From contig NZ_JAJEJT010000002.1 in NCBI RefSeq assembly GCF_021390645.1, positions 2,042,976-2,106,975 of the forward strand: 64,000 nt of DNA. The letters are read 5' to 3'. Origin of the DNA: Paraburkholderia flagellata. GTDB taxonomy: Bacteria; Pseudomonadota; Gammaproteobacteria; Burkholderiales; Burkholderiaceae. The position numbers and the translations under genes were made by a program. This document shows positions 36,225 to 45,051 of the stretch, one piece after another (within the stretch, counting starts at the first letter, position 1; every line of letters begins with the position of its first letter). The notes beneath the pieces are model-generated. The model searched no databases and was not told where the DNA came from. It saw only the letters and a list, made by a program, of their open reading frames with translations.

Positions 36225-37973
36225 TCAATCGAGGCGCAGCCGGGACTCGGCGTACGTGTACAGCGGACGCCAGAGCACGCGGTTGAACAGCGTAACGAAC
36301 AGGGACATCATCGCGATGCCCAGGATGATCTTCGGGAAGTCGCCAGCGGCGGTCGTTTCTGCGATGTACGCGCCAAGGCCATGCGCGACGACTTTCGTGT
36401 CGCCCCACTGAACGAACTCGGAGACGATGCTCGCGTTCCATGCACCGCCGGAAGCCGTGATCGCGCCCGTGATGTAGTACGGGAAAATGCCCGGCAGCAT
36501 GGCTTTTTTCCACCATTGCCAGCCGCGAATGCGGAAGTTCGTGGCCGCTTCCTTGTAATCGTTCGGATAGGCGCTCGCGCCCGCGATCACGTTGAAGAGG
36601 ATGTACCACTGCGTGCCGAGCACGATGAGCGGCGAAAGCCAGATGTCCGGGTTCAGGTGAAAGCGCACGATCACGATCACGAACACCGGAAACAGCAGAT
36701 TCGCCGGGAACGCGGCGAGAAACTGCGCGAGCGGCTGGACCTTCTCGGCGAGCGCCGGGCGCAAGCCGATCAGCACACCGAGCGGCACCCAGATCACCGA
36801 AGCGATGGCGATCAGCAGCAGCACGCGAAAGAGCGTGATGAGGCCGAGCACGAACACGTGCCAGACTTCATCGAGCGTCACGCCCGTGCGCACATAGGCC
36901 ACGACGCGCCACACCACGAACACGGTCAGCGCGATCACGAACACGGCCCATACGATGTCGCCCAGGCGCGAGCGCTTGCTCATCGTGGTGACGACGGGCA
37001 GTGACTTCGGCAGTTGCACGCGCAACGGAATGCGCGCGAGCGTGGCGAGCATGAAGCCCATCGGCACGAGCAGGCGGTGAATGAGGCGCGTGCGGCGAAT
37101 GAGGTCGAGGAGCCACGATTCCGGCGCGTCGCCCGAACTCGTATTCTCCATGCGGAACTTGTCGGCCCACGCCACGAGCGGGCGGAACAGGAACTGGTCG
37201 TACGCAAGAATGACCACGATCATCGCGAGGATCACCCAACCCACGGCGTGCAGATTCTTTTCCGCGATCGCCTGGGCCAGATACGCGCCAACACCCGGCA
37301 GCGTGATCGTGTTGTTGCCCACCGTGATCGCTTCGGAAGCCACCACGAAGAACCAGCCGCCCGACATCGACATCATCATGTTCCAGATGAGGCCCGGCAT
37401 CGAGAACGGCACTTCGAGCTTCCAGAAACGCTGCCATGCGGTCAGGTGAAAGCCGCGCGAGACCTCGTCCAGATCGCGCGGCACAGTGCGCAGCGACTGG
37501 TAGAAGCTGAAGGTCATGTTCCACGCCTGGCTCGTGAAGATCGCGAAGATCGCCGCGAGTTCGGCGCCCAACACACGCGAGGGAAAGAGCGCGAGGAAGA
37601 ACGTGACCGTGAAGGAGATATAGCCGAGCACCGGCACGGACTGCAGGATGTCGAGAATCGGCACGAGCACGATGCCCGCGCGGCGGCTCTTCGCCGCGAG
37701 CGTGCCGTACACGAGCGTGAAGGTGAGCGAGGCGACCATCGCCGCCAGCATGCGCAGCGTGGTGCGCATGGCGTACTCAGGCAGGTTGGCCGGGTCGAGC
37801 GAGATGACCTGGGTCTTGAGCGTGGCGATGGGCGCCATGGTCTCGTGGAAGCCCACGGCCGCCATCGCGATCAGGCCGATCATCAGCGGGAACGCCACGA
37901 AGTCCCAGCGGTTCGGCAGCACGCGCCACGCCGAGGCGTTGGCCGTGCGGTTCAGGTTGAAGCTGAACTCCAT
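36225..37973 (-). CDS. ABC transporter permease with two fused membrane domains
   Basis: The 582-residue protein holds two copies of the binding-protein-dependent permease domain, each with the EAA-type coupling loop (DEVSRGFHLTAWQRFWKLEVPFSMPGLIWN near 190 and YKEAATNFRIRGWQWWKKAMLPGIFPYYITG near 490). It has about a dozen membrane helices. One polypeptide therefore probably forms the whole channel with two copies of the ATPase encoded downstream. The family is annotated as nitrate/sulfonate/bicarbonate type, but true substrates of the double-permease group are unclear to me. Upstream lies a long leader region with two small ORFs. Confidence 0.87.
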   Translation of the reverse strand: MEFSFNLNRTANASAWRVLPNRWDFVAFPLMIGLIAMAAVGFHETMAPIATLKTQVISLDPANLPEYAMRTTLRMLAAMVASLTFTLVYGTLAAKSRRAGIVLVPILDILQSVPVLGYISFTVTFFLALFPSRVLGAELAAIFAIFTSQAWNMTFSFYQSLRTVPRDLDEVSRGFHLTAWQRFWKLEVPFSMPGLIWNMMMSMSGGWFFVVASEAITVGNNTITLPGVGAYLAQAIAEKNLHAVGWVILAMIVVILAYDQFLFRPLVAWADKFRMENTSSGDAPESWLLDLIRRTRLIHRLLVPMGFMLATLARIPLRVQLPKSLPVVTTMSKRSRLGDIVWAVFVIALTVFVVWRVVAYVRTGVTLDEVWHVFVLGLITLFRVLLLIAIASVIWVPLGVLIGLRPALAEKVQPLAQFLAAFPANLLFPVFVIVIVRFHLNPDIWLSPLIVLGTQWYILFNVIAGASAYPNDYKEAATNFRIRGWQWWKKAMLPGIFPYYITGAITASGGAWNASIVSEFVQWGDTKVVAHGLGAYIAETTAAGDFPKIILGIAMMSLFVTLFNRVLWRPLYTYAESRLRLD

Positions 37974-38164
37974 TAGCGGCCTCCGTTAGCGAGTACAGGC
38001 GCGGCGCAGGCGCGCGCTGCGCGGCGGGTCGTTCGCATTGTGTGTTTGAACTGGTTCATGTCGAAGCACCGGCGTTTGGTTTATTGCGCGAATCCCTCGC
38101 GCGGCGCGTATGGCCGGCCGGGCCGGCTAGGCATACGCGGGGGATCCGTTACATCTCGTCTGAT

Positions 38165-38335
38165 TCAGACCCGAAACACGCGCGCTCGCAGGTCTCGCCA
38201 GCGCGCGGCGAGTCGCGATTTCCGGCAGGGCGGCGGGGCGCTCGCGCGCTCACGCGCGCCGAGCACATCGGGATGGAGGGTGTGCTGCGTTTGCTGCAGT
38301 TGCGACAGATGCGGCAAAAGAAGGCCGAAGTTCAT
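38165..38335 (-). CDS. Candidate small ORF B (56 residues) in the ABC transporter leader
   Basis: The ATG at 38335 follows CAGGAGAACCAGT, a good ribosome site with seven-base spacing, and the frame ends at 38165. The peptide starts MNFGLLLPHLSQLQQTQHTL and continues with a basic, Arg-rich half. The first half looks like a translated sequence and the second half may be only open by chance. It lies 190 bases upstream of the permease start on the same strand. It might be a leader peptide. No homology is claimed. Confidence 0.35.
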   Translation of the reverse strand: MNFGLLLPHLSQLQQTQHTLHPDVLGARERASAPPPCRKSRLAARWRDLRARVFRV

Positions 38336-38404
38336 ACTGGTTCTCCTGGCGTCACGGAAGACGCATTGAGGAGGAAAGCCAGCAGACCCGACAGAGCGCT
38401 TTCT

Positions 38405-38491
38405 TCAGCGCGCGGCGGCTCGCGTCTGCCCGCTTTCCTCAGAGCAATTCAAAAGGAAGCGGCATAACGGATAACTGTCACTGTCAGACAT
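38405..38491 (-). CDS. Candidate small ORF A (28 residues) in the ABC transporter leader
   Basis: The ATG at 38491 follows AAGGAGTTCCG, a near-ideal ribosome site with six-base spacing. The peptide starts MSDSDSYPLCRFLLNCSEES and stops after 28 residues. Its start lies about 518 bases upstream of the permease start, ahead of small ORF B. Short, well-started ORFs in tandem in front of a transporter suggest a translational sensor, but this is only inference. Confidence 0.35.
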   Translation of the reverse strand: MSDSDSYPLCRFLLNCSEESGQTRAAAR

Positions 38492-39199
38492 CGGAACTCC
38501 TTATCGTCACGGCGGCTGGCCCCGGGAGCTTCCATCGAGCCGGCGGCCCGAACGCGAAGCGCCCTGGAAGCGCGCATGTGTCGATCCGCGCGTCGCGCTC
38601 AAGGCGCAACGAACGAACCGTGCCGCAAGCGCGCATCGATCAGGGCGGGCTTACGGCGCGATGTCGGCCATCCGCGGCGCCCGATACGATCGAGTCGCTG
38701 CGGCGTCGGTCGACGCTATTCAAGAGTGCACGAAGATTTACTGCTAGACGCGCACCATCTGCCTGGCTGGCAAGACGGCGGCTTAGAGAAAGGGAGCGCG
38801 GACGTCCTGCCGGTCAGGCAGCGAAACTGTTCGAAGATCGACAACTGCTACTGTCCAAGGCGTCAGCCCCTTTTGTTAAGACGGGCGAATTTTAGGCGCG
38901 CCACCTGTCCGAAGTCAACACGATTCGCGTCCCGCGTCAAATCTCGTGCCAATGTCGCCACAGCGCCGGCTGGTGGCCCGAATCGCGTTCGATCCGCGCT
39001 CGAGCGGCAGCGCCGGAAACCGCTTGCGGGCGCGGCATGCATTTTTTGGGGATGCATCGCCAGCAGCCTTGCGCCAATCGCGTTGATCCGCTCGCCTCAC
39101 AAAGAGGGATCGTTCACTTCACCATACTCTTGTTGCACATTGCCTGTCTGCGGCCGCGGTCTCAATCCGGGCGCAATGCGCATACCCGGCGCGCTCGCG

Positions 39200-39661
39200 T
39201 CACGCGCTCTTGCGCAATGCCTGCTGGCTGGTTTCGCCGGCGCCCATGCGCTCGAGCCGCTCGCTTGCCTCTGTTAGCGCCCACAGCGGCGCGCTTTGCA
39301 ACTGGCGGTCGTACACCGTCACGAGTTGCGCGACCGCCTCGAAGCCCGCTTCGTCCAGCTGCCAGCCGCCGCCCGTGTTGCCGCACTCGAAGCAGGCGAT
39401 CAGCGCGGCATCGGCCGAGCGCACCTTTTCCGGCTCAAGAACGCCGTATCCGGCCTCCGCAATCGATTGCGCGAGCACGTGTGCATGGAGCAGGGCGCGT
39501 GCGTCGTCGCCCGTGCCGCCTCGGCGCAGCGCGGCGAGCGCGAGATGCACTTGCAGCGCAAGCTCGTTGGCGACCGCGTGCGGGATCGGCAGCAGCATCG
39601 ACTTGCTGCGGCGGGGGCGACCGGATTGCGAGCGCTGCGGAAAAGGGATGGTCCTGGCCAT
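39200..39661 (-). CDS. Hypothetical protein
   Basis: The start at 39661 (MARTIPFPQRSQSGRPRR) gives 153 residues; the frame is open further upstream, with another start at 39760 that would add a Cys-containing stretch. After a basic N-terminus the protein is mainly helical (LLPIPHAVANELALQVHLALAALRRG, ALLHAHVLAQSIAEAGYG), with ADAALIACFECGN in the middle and VTVYDRQLQSAPLWALTEASERLERM at the end. I recall similar uncharacterised proteins in Burkholderiaceae but no function. Ribosome sites are weak for both starts. Confidence 0.55.
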   Translation of the reverse strand: MARTIPFPQRSQSGRPRRSKSMLLPIPHAVANELALQVHLALAALRRGGTGDDARALLHAHVLAQSIAEAGYGVLEPEKVRSADAALIACFECGNTGGGWQLDEAGFEAVAQLVTVYDRQLQSAPLWALTEASERLERMGAGETSQQALRKSA

Positions 39662-39819
39662 GGAAGGGCAAGTAAGAGTCTGTTCCGTGCAATAACGGCA
39701 CGCCGCGCCGAAGGTTAAGCGTCGACCTGCAAATCGAATGTAACGATCGGTGACAGACATGCACCACGCATCGTCTGGCGAAAGGGTGGCCAGTTGACCG
39801 TGGCCGGGCGGTGGCGGCC

Positions 39820-40296
39820 TCAGCGCCGGCCGCCCTCGCCCGGAGCCTCGCCGCTGCCCTGTCCGCGGCGCGCGGCCATGAACGCCTCGATGTGGGCGAT
39901 GGCCTGCTCGCACTGCTCGAGCGTCAGGAGATGAATCGACGGATTGGGCAGGTCGAAGCCCAGTTCCTCCCCCAGCCAGCGGATGGCCTTGCCGCGCGCC
40001 TCGAAGGCGTTGACCTTGTCACGCCGCATTTTCGCGGCCACTAGCGGTTCGAGCGCGTCGTGCAGGCGGCTCTTGGCGTCGCGCAGTGCGGCGTTGGCAA
40101 GCCGGCCGAGCGGTACGTTGCGCGTGCTGCGCGCGGGCACGCCGATCCACGCCTCGCAGGGCGTGCAGACCCAGAGCGGGCCGTGATCGTCGCGATACGG
40201 GTAGGCCTCGTCGGCAAAGCGCGCGAGCACCGCTTTCGCGCCGCAGTAATCGCACAGTGGCTGCGGCAGCGCCTTGACGGGACGGCCTACGCGCAT
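39820..40296 (-). CDS. Zinc-finger-containing protein (DUF3268-like)
   Basis: The start at 40296 (MRVGRPVKALPQP) gives 158 residues; four more are possible from 40308. The N-terminal part holds two cysteine pairs, CDYCGAKA and WVCTPCEAWIG, that should bind one zinc ion, as in the DUF3268 family. A helical part follows with RRDKVNAFEARGKAIRWLGEELG and LTLEQCEQAIAHIEAFM. Nucleic-acid or protein binding is possible. Function is not known, and the neighbours do not help. Confidence 0.7.
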   Translation of the reverse strand: MRVGRPVKALPQPLCDYCGAKAVLARFADEAYPYRDDHGPLWVCTPCEAWIGVPARSTRNVPLGRLANAALRDAKSRLHDALEPLVAAKMRRDKVNAFEARGKAIRWLGEELGFDLPNPSIHLLTLEQCEQAIAHIEAFMAARRGQGSGEAPGEGGRR

Positions 40297-40449
40297 GCGA
40301 ACCTCCACGGGGCGATGGTCGATGAATGCATGACTGGACGGGTGGATGAGCGGTGGCTCGCTGTGAGCGAGCCCAGGAGAAAGGATAACGGCAAACCCCG
40401 GCGCACGGCATCGGCGGGACGGGGCGCCGCAGTTGCGGCGCGTGTGTGA

Positions 40450-41718
40450 TCAGTTCGCGCTCGCGGTGGCGCGCGTCTCTTCGCGTTCTAGCGTGCGCGT
40501 GTCGCGCAGGGCGGGAAAGAGCCGCATCCACAGCAGCGCGACGCAGATCGTCGCCACGCCGCCCACGAGGACGGCGCGCTGCGCACCCCACCAGCCAGCC
40601 GTGAGCCCCGATTCGAATTCGCCAAGCTGGTTCGATGTGCCAATGAAAAGCGAATTGACCGCGCTCACTCGGCCGAGCGTTTCATCGGGCGTGCGCAACT
40701 GCACGAGCGACGTGCGCACGACCACGCTCACGACGTCCGAGGCACCCAGCACCGCCAGCGCCATGAGCGACACGACGATGTTGTGCGAGAGCCCGAACGC
40801 GATCGTCGCGCAGCCGAACACAATCACGCCGCCGAACATCGCGAGACCCGGCCGGCGCCGCAGCGGAAAGTGCGCGAGCCAGATCGAGCCCGCCAGCGCG
40901 CCCGCGGCCGTCGCCGAACGCAGGAGCCCGAGCGCGATGGGCCCGGCGTGCAGAATGTCGCGCGCAAACACAGGCAAGAGTGCCGTCGCGCCGCCGAACA
41001 ATACTGCGAACAGATCGAGCGACAACGCGCCGAGAATGACGGGCTGCGAACGGATGAACGCGATGCCCGAGAACACCGATTCGAGCGTGACAGGCGTGCG
41101 CGCGGGCGGTTTCGCGCGCATCGGAATCGTGCGCGAGAGTGTGGCCGCCGCCGCGAACGCGAGCGAGCAGGCCGCAAAGGCCGGCGTCGCGCCGATGCCG
41201 TACAGCAGACCGCCCAGCGCCGGACCGACGATGTTCGCGGTCTGGTTCGCCGAGGTCGACCAGGCAGTCGCATTAGGGAGTTGTGAGCGCGGCACGACGC
41301 CCGGGAGCAAGGACGAAATGGCGGGCGACTCGAACGCGCGCGACGCGCCCACGCAAGCGGCGAGCACGTAAATGAGCGGCGCGCTCAGCCAGCCGCCGAT
41401 CGTGCCGGCTGCGAAGGTCAGCGCGGCGGCACATTCAATGAACTGGCAAACCGATGCGATGCGTCTGCGGTCGTACCGGTCCGCCACGTGGCCGACGACG
41501 AGCGTGAGGCAGAACATCGGCAGGAACTGCGCGAGGCCGACGAGACCGAGCGCGAACGCACTATGCGTGAGCGCGTAGATGTGCCAGCCCATGGCGACGG
41601 CGAGCATCTGGAACGCAAGCGACGACAGCACGCGCGCGCCATAGAAGCGCCGGAAACCGCGATTGCGCGAAAGACTGGGCGGGTCGTCGGACGCCGCCTC
41701 CGGAGAGGGTGTGGTCAT
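40450..41718 (-). CDS. MFS exporter, EntS-like
   Basis: The start at 41718 (MTTPSPEAASDDPPSLSRN) gives 422 residues with twelve predicted helices. The loop GHVADRYDRRRIASVCQ after helix 2 and GASRAFESPAISSLLPGVVPRSQLPNATAW are typical of the EntS/MFS_3 group of exporters, which includes enterobactin and drug exporters. No siderophore synthesis genes are nearby, so its substrate cannot be named. It is divergent from a ModE-box-controlled gene. Confidence 0.85.
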   Translation of the reverse strand: MTTPSPEAASDDPPSLSRNRGFRRFYGARVLSSLAFQMLAVAMGWHIYALTHSAFALGLVGLAQFLPMFCLTLVVGHVADRYDRRRIASVCQFIECAAALTFAAGTIGGWLSAPLIYVLAACVGASRAFESPAISSLLPGVVPRSQLPNATAWSTSANQTANIVGPALGGLLYGIGATPAFAACSLAFAAAATLSRTIPMRAKPPARTPVTLESVFSGIAFIRSQPVILGALSLDLFAVLFGGATALLPVFARDILHAGPIALGLLRSATAAGALAGSIWLAHFPLRRRPGLAMFGGVIVFGCATIAFGLSHNIVVSLMALAVLGASDVVSVVVRTSLVQLRTPDETLGRVSAVNSLFIGTSNQLGEFESGLTAGWWGAQRAVLVGGVATICVALLWMRLFPALRDTRTLEREETRATASAN

Positions 41719-41840
41719 TGAACAGCAGGAAAAAGCAAAAAGTGGGTGCGTGCGCAACCAGGCGCAAAGCGGTAATTTTAGTTCATGCGACGTGGCGCTA
41801 CAGGAACATGAGGCGCGTGATTCATGCGCTGCGTCTCTGA

Positions 41841-41868
41841 ATCGTTATATCCTATAGAATACATCGAA
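41841..41868 (+). promoter_or_regulatory. ModE-box-like site A
   Basis: ATCGTTATAT, a ten-base centre, and ATACATCGA resemble the ModE operator (ATCGNTATAT, spacer, ATATAACGAT), with about seven of nine right-half bases kept. It lies 28 bases upstream of the GTG start at 41896. Confidence 0.7.
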
Positions 41869-41895
41869 CGAACATCCAGCAGACGGAGGCAGCAA

Positions 41896-42495
41896 GTGGC
41901 GAGTAGTCGGCGCCTCATAAGCGCGACATCGATATCGCAGGCGCGTGGCGCACCCGCACCAGCCGGCGCGGACGGCTTCGCGGCCACGATCACCACGCTG
42001 CGTCCCGCGTCGGGGCACGAGCGCGCGGAATTGATCCGCGACGTGATCGACGCGTTCCGGCGGTTGCGCAACAGCATCGAGCGCTTCGAGCGCATGCTCG
42101 CGCGCGGTGACGGCGTTGCTGGCGGTAGCGGCGTTGGCAGCGCGCACGCGGCGCAAGTCGGCGCGTCGCTGCAACCGCTGCTCGTCGCGCTCTCGCGGCG
42201 CATCGATCTTGCCCGCTTCGCCCGCCCGCGCGAACTCAAGCGCGCCATTCGCGACGCGCGGCGCCTCGACAAGACGCGCGATGCGCTTTTCAGCGACGCA
42301 TTCTGTCTCGATACCGAAGCGCTGCGCCGCACTGTGGCCGATCTGGAGCGGCTCGATGCGGCTTTCGTCGGGCTCGGCGTCGAGCATGTGCTTGCGCAGC
42401 ATGCGAACTCGAACGCGGACCGCGCTGTCGCCAACGCCAAAGCCGTCGCAGTCAGCGCCGTCGCAACGACGCTCGTGCGCGAACCCGCCGCCTGA
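41896..42495 (+). CDS. Hypothetical protein, first gene of the molybdenum module
   Basis: A GTG at 41896, seven bases after GGAGG, gives 199 residues. A start at 41824 would put the ModE-like site inside the gene and is rejected. The protein is helical with a long region RAELIRDVIDAFRRLRNSIERFERML, a Gly/Ala-rich linker, and ELKRAIRDARRLDKTRDALFSDAF and TEALRRTVADLERLDAAFVGLG later. I do not recognise a family. Its control by a ModE-like site shared with modA suggests a role in molybdenum handling. Confidence 0.65.
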   Translation: MASSRRLISATSISQARGAPAPAGADGFAATITTLRPASGHERAELIRDVIDAFRRLRNSIERFERMLARGDGVAGGSGVGSAHAAQVGASLQPLLVALSRRIDLARFARPRELKRAIRDARRLDKTRDALFSDAFCLDTEALRRTVADLERLDAAFVGLGVEHVLAQHANSNADRAVANAKAVAVSAVATTLVREPAA

Positions 42496-42497
42496 TC

Positions 42498-42524
42498 ATC
42501 GTTATATTCCATGGTATATTGCGC
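42498..42524 (+). promoter_or_regulatory. ModE-box-like site B
   Basis: ATCGTTATAT, a short centre containing CCATGG, and TATATTGCG form an imperfect palindrome like the ModE operator. It lies about 70 bases upstream of the DUF2325 gene and directly after the preceding stop. Confidence 0.72.
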
Positions 42525-42596
42525 TGTCGGCGCGCGGCCAGCCGTGGGCACGCGCCCATGCACAGCCCCGCGTTGCGCACCGGATCAGAGGTCACC

Positions 42597-43916
42597 ATGC
42601 ACGCACCGCCGTTCCGCCTTGCCCGCACGCCGGGCACCACATCTGCCCAAGAGACCCCGCTGCGCGTCCTTGCGGATGCAGACTGCTGCGGCCCTTCGCA
42701 AGCCGAACTCGCCCGCGCGCGGCAGCGCACGCGCCTCGCCGAACTCGACGCCCATCTGCACTGCTCCATCATCGGCACCTGCCTGAGCACGCATGAGCTG
42801 CGCAAGCTCGTCCCGAAATTCACGAGGCTCGACGCCCAGCGCGCGAGCGATCTCGAGATCCACCATGCCGCGGTCGAACTGGCGATAGAAGGCGGCGCGG
42901 GCGGCAAGGCACTGCAAAAGGCCCTCGACACGCGCTATGCAGGTGCGGTGCGCCGTTTTGCCAGTGCGCGCGACGCGCAAGCCGTGCTCGCGCTCTGGAA
43001 TGAATCGCTCGCGAGCGGCGACATCCCACCGGCTTACTGGGCGCTGATGACGCATCCGGCCACGACGATGGAGGTGCGCCAGGCCGCGTTCGGCGAGCTG
43101 CACATGCTCTCGCACCTGGTTGGCGCCGCCAATCGCGCCGACTTGCGCCGCCTCGTGGCACTGGAAGCAGAGAACGCCGAACTACAGGCCAAAATCGAGC
43201 GCCAGCAGGCGCGCCTGCACGAGATGAGCGGTGAACGGGACGCGGCGCGCAACGCCCTCGAAGCGCAAACCGCGCAGTTGGCGGCGCAGCGCGAAACAGC
43301 GCCTCAGCAGGCGCAGCTCGAAGCGCTGCAGGAAGCGCTCGCGGCACGCGATGCGCGGGTCGCGCTGCATACGAGCCGCCGCGAAATCGCCGAGCAGCGC
43401 GCGAATGCCGACGCCGCCGCGCTCCACACGCTGCGCGCGCAACTCGACGAAGCCCATGCGCTGATCGACGCCTTGCGCGCCGAAGTCCACGCCATGGAGC
43501 AGACAACGCAAGCGCACGAGGATCCACAGGCCCAACGCGCACTTCCCGAGAATGCGCTCAAGGGCCGCCGCATCGTATACGTGGGTGGCAGGCCGGGTTC
43601 GAATCACGCGCTCAGGCGCTGGGTGGAGTCGGCGGGAGGCGAGCTGACGGTGCACGACGGCGGCGTGGAAGATCGCAAGGGCCTGCTCGCTGCGGCGCTC
43701 GCAAACGCGGATCTAGCGGTGTTTCCCGTGGACTGCATCGACCACGATTCAATGAGCACGCTCAAGCGCGTGTGCGAACGGCACCAGGTGGCGTGGCACC
43801 CGCTGCGCACGGCGAGCCTTGCCAGCTTCGTCGAGTTGATGGTGCGGCTGCATGCGAACGCAACACCCACGCTTGCCGCGGTGCCCGTCTCGCGTTTCTG
43901 CTTGCGCCACGGCTAA
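42597..43916 (+). CDS. DUF2325 domain protein with coiled coil
   Basis: The start at 42597 follows AGAGGT and gives 439 residues; a start at 42558 is possible. The N-terminal about 170 residues contain DADCCGPSQAELARARQRTRL and HLHCSIIGTCLSTHELRKLV, with a cluster of cysteines and histidines that could bind metal. A coiled coil follows at about 190-310, then a C-terminal DUF2325 domain (RRIVYVGGRPGSNHALRRWVESAGGELTVHDGG, FPVDCIDHDSMSTLK). DUF2325 proteins occur in nitrogen-fixation and molybdenum loci as far as I recall. Function is unknown; a ModE-like site precedes it. Confidence 0.8.
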   Translation: MHAPPFRLARTPGTTSAQETPLRVLADADCCGPSQAELARARQRTRLAELDAHLHCSIIGTCLSTHELRKLVPKFTRLDAQRASDLEIHHAAVELAIEGGAGGKALQKALDTRYAGAVRRFASARDAQAVLALWNESLASGDIPPAYWALMTHPATTMEVRQAAFGELHMLSHLVGAANRADLRRLVALEAENAELQAKIERQQARLHEMSGERDAARNALEAQTAQLAAQRETAPQQAQLEALQEALAARDARVALHTSRREIAEQRANADAAALHTLRAQLDEAHALIDALRAEVHAMEQTTQAHEDPQAQRALPENALKGRRIVYVGGRPGSNHALRRWVESAGGELTVHDGGVEDRKGLLAAALANADLAVFPVDCIDHDSMSTLKRVCERHQVAWHPLRTASLASFVELMVRLHANATPTLAAVPVSRFCLRHG

Positions 43917-43958
43917 GCGGCTGACATTGGCGGCAGTGTGCCGCCGCATCACATCACG

Positions 43959-44372
43959 TCAGGTTTTCACGAGTTTGACGAGCGCCTCGATCTCGGTATC
44001 GCAGACCGCTGCGGCGCGCGCCTCGATGCTGCGATACAGGCGAACGATCTCTTCGCCCACTGGCGTGAGCATGCTACCGCCGCCGCTCTGCCCGCCATGT
44101 TCCGAAACCGTGGCCGGCGACTCCAGCGCGCGGTTGAGTTCGTCCATCAACAGCCATGCGCGCCGGTACGACATGTTCATGCTGCGCGCCGCAGCCGAGA
44201 TCGAGCCATGCTCGCGAACGGCTTCGAGCAGCGACACCTTGCCTGGCCCGAGCGCGATCGTGTCGCCCTGAATGATGCGCATGCGAAAACGCACCTCGGG
44301 TAGAGCCGGTTTCTGCGCCTGTTCGGGCGCGGGGGCGTCTGTGCGCGGTTGATCGTTGGGGGACTTGGTCAT
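43959..44372 (-). CDS. modE: ModE-like molybdate-responsive regulator, DNA-binding domain only
   Basis: The start at 44372 (MTKSPNDQPRTDAP) gives 137 residues. A short Pro/Ala/Gln N-terminus is followed by a winged helix of the ModE N-terminal type: FRMRIIQGDTIALGPGKVSLLEAVREHGSISAAARSMNMSYRRAWLLMDELNRAL. The C-terminal molybdate-binding TOBE pair of E. coli ModE is missing, so this is a short form that would not bind molybdate by itself. A separate molbindin gene lies two genes away. Three ModE-box-like sites nearby are its likely targets. Confidence 0.88.
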   Translation of the reverse strand: MTKSPNDQPRTDAPAPEQAQKPALPEVRFRMRIIQGDTIALGPGKVSLLEAVREHGSISAAARSMNMSYRRAWLLMDELNRALESPATVSEHGGQSGGGSMLTPVGEEIVRLYRSIEARAAAVCDTEIEALVKLVKT

Positions 44373-44420
44373 GCGCGCAAGCATACACGATGCGTGCCGC
44401 GCGCCGTGCCCCCTGGACAG

Positions 44421-45023
44421 CTAACGCCCGGCGGGAAAGCAGAAGCCGAAATCCTCGCAGCCGGGACAGCCGGGCGCAGGGCCTGGCGTGGCGCCCGATG
44501 CCAGCGCAAGTTCGCGCGCCAGCAGTTTCTTCCAGCGCAAGCCTTCCACATTGCGCGCCACGACCTCGGGAAAAAAACGCTCCAGCATGCGCGTCACGTC
44601 ATCGCGGCCACGCAGGCCGAGATCGCGCCACAGATGATCGGGTCGCAGACACGCTTGGGCAATGATTGCGGCGAGGCAACGCACGTCGTCGGGGTTGGCT
44701 TGCGGCGCAGCAAGCACAACGAGAAGGGCATGCATTGCCGCGGCGAACGCAGCATGCGACGCATCCGTTACCACGTGCGCGTGCAGCGCGTCATTCGTCA
44801 CCGGGCACACGAAGTGCCGTGCACCAAGCGCCTCGATCTGCGCACGCGATAGCCCAAGCAACGGCAATTCGCCGCGCACCTCGCGCGCCGCGACGAGCCG
44901 TGAGAAGAGCCAGGCATCCGGCGTGCGCGGCGCCGCTGGCGCACCCGTCAGGGCGTCGCAGCGCGCGGCGGCCAGTGCATCGAAATCGCGCGACGGCGGC
45001 AGCGCAGCGGATTCGTTGTTCAT
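44421..45023 (-). CDS. nifQ: NifQ-like molybdenum protein
   Basis: The start at 45023 gives 200 residues; a GTG at 45032 adds three. It matches the NifQ family, which supplies molybdenum-iron-sulfur units for the nitrogenase cofactor, through LFSRLVAAREVRGELPLLGLS, RPDHLWRDLGLRGRDDVTRML and RNVEGLRWKKLLARELAL. The C-terminal cluster-binding motif is normally C-x4-C-x2-C-x5-C. Here only GCPGCEDFGFCF is present, and the first cysteine position is Gly. No other nif gene is in the window. It may serve other molybdenum enzymes or a nif cluster elsewhere. Confidence 0.85.
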   Translation of the reverse strand: MNNESAALPPSRDFDALAAARCDALTGAPAAPRTPDAWLFSRLVAAREVRGELPLLGLSRAQIEALGARHFVCPVTNDALHAHVVTDASHAAFAAAMHALLVVLAAPQANPDDVRCLAAIIAQACLRPDHLWRDLGLRGRDDVTRMLERFFPEVVARNVEGLRWKKLLARELALASGATPGPAPGCPGCEDFGFCFPAGR

Positions 45024-45051
45024 CACGCTCACGTGCGATCGCAGCCGCGCA

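Larger units (their letters stand above)
37974..39199. other. 1.2 kb region without long genes, upstream of the ABC transporter operon
   Basis: No gene over 60 codons is convincing here. On the minus strand, leading toward the permease, are two small ORFs with good ribosome sites (listed separately). A GC-rich hairpin at about 38106-38138 has GCGTATG/CATACGC outer arms and a GCCGGCC/GCCGGC inner stem. The part from 38500 to 39199 shows no structure I recognise. The leader may carry translation-dependent regulation. Confidence 0.5.

Noticed and set aside
44421..45023. Evidence for a nitrogen-fixation island
   Set aside because: Apart from the NifQ-like and DUF2325 genes there is no nif or fix gene, and the other genes of the module serve general molybdenum uptake.
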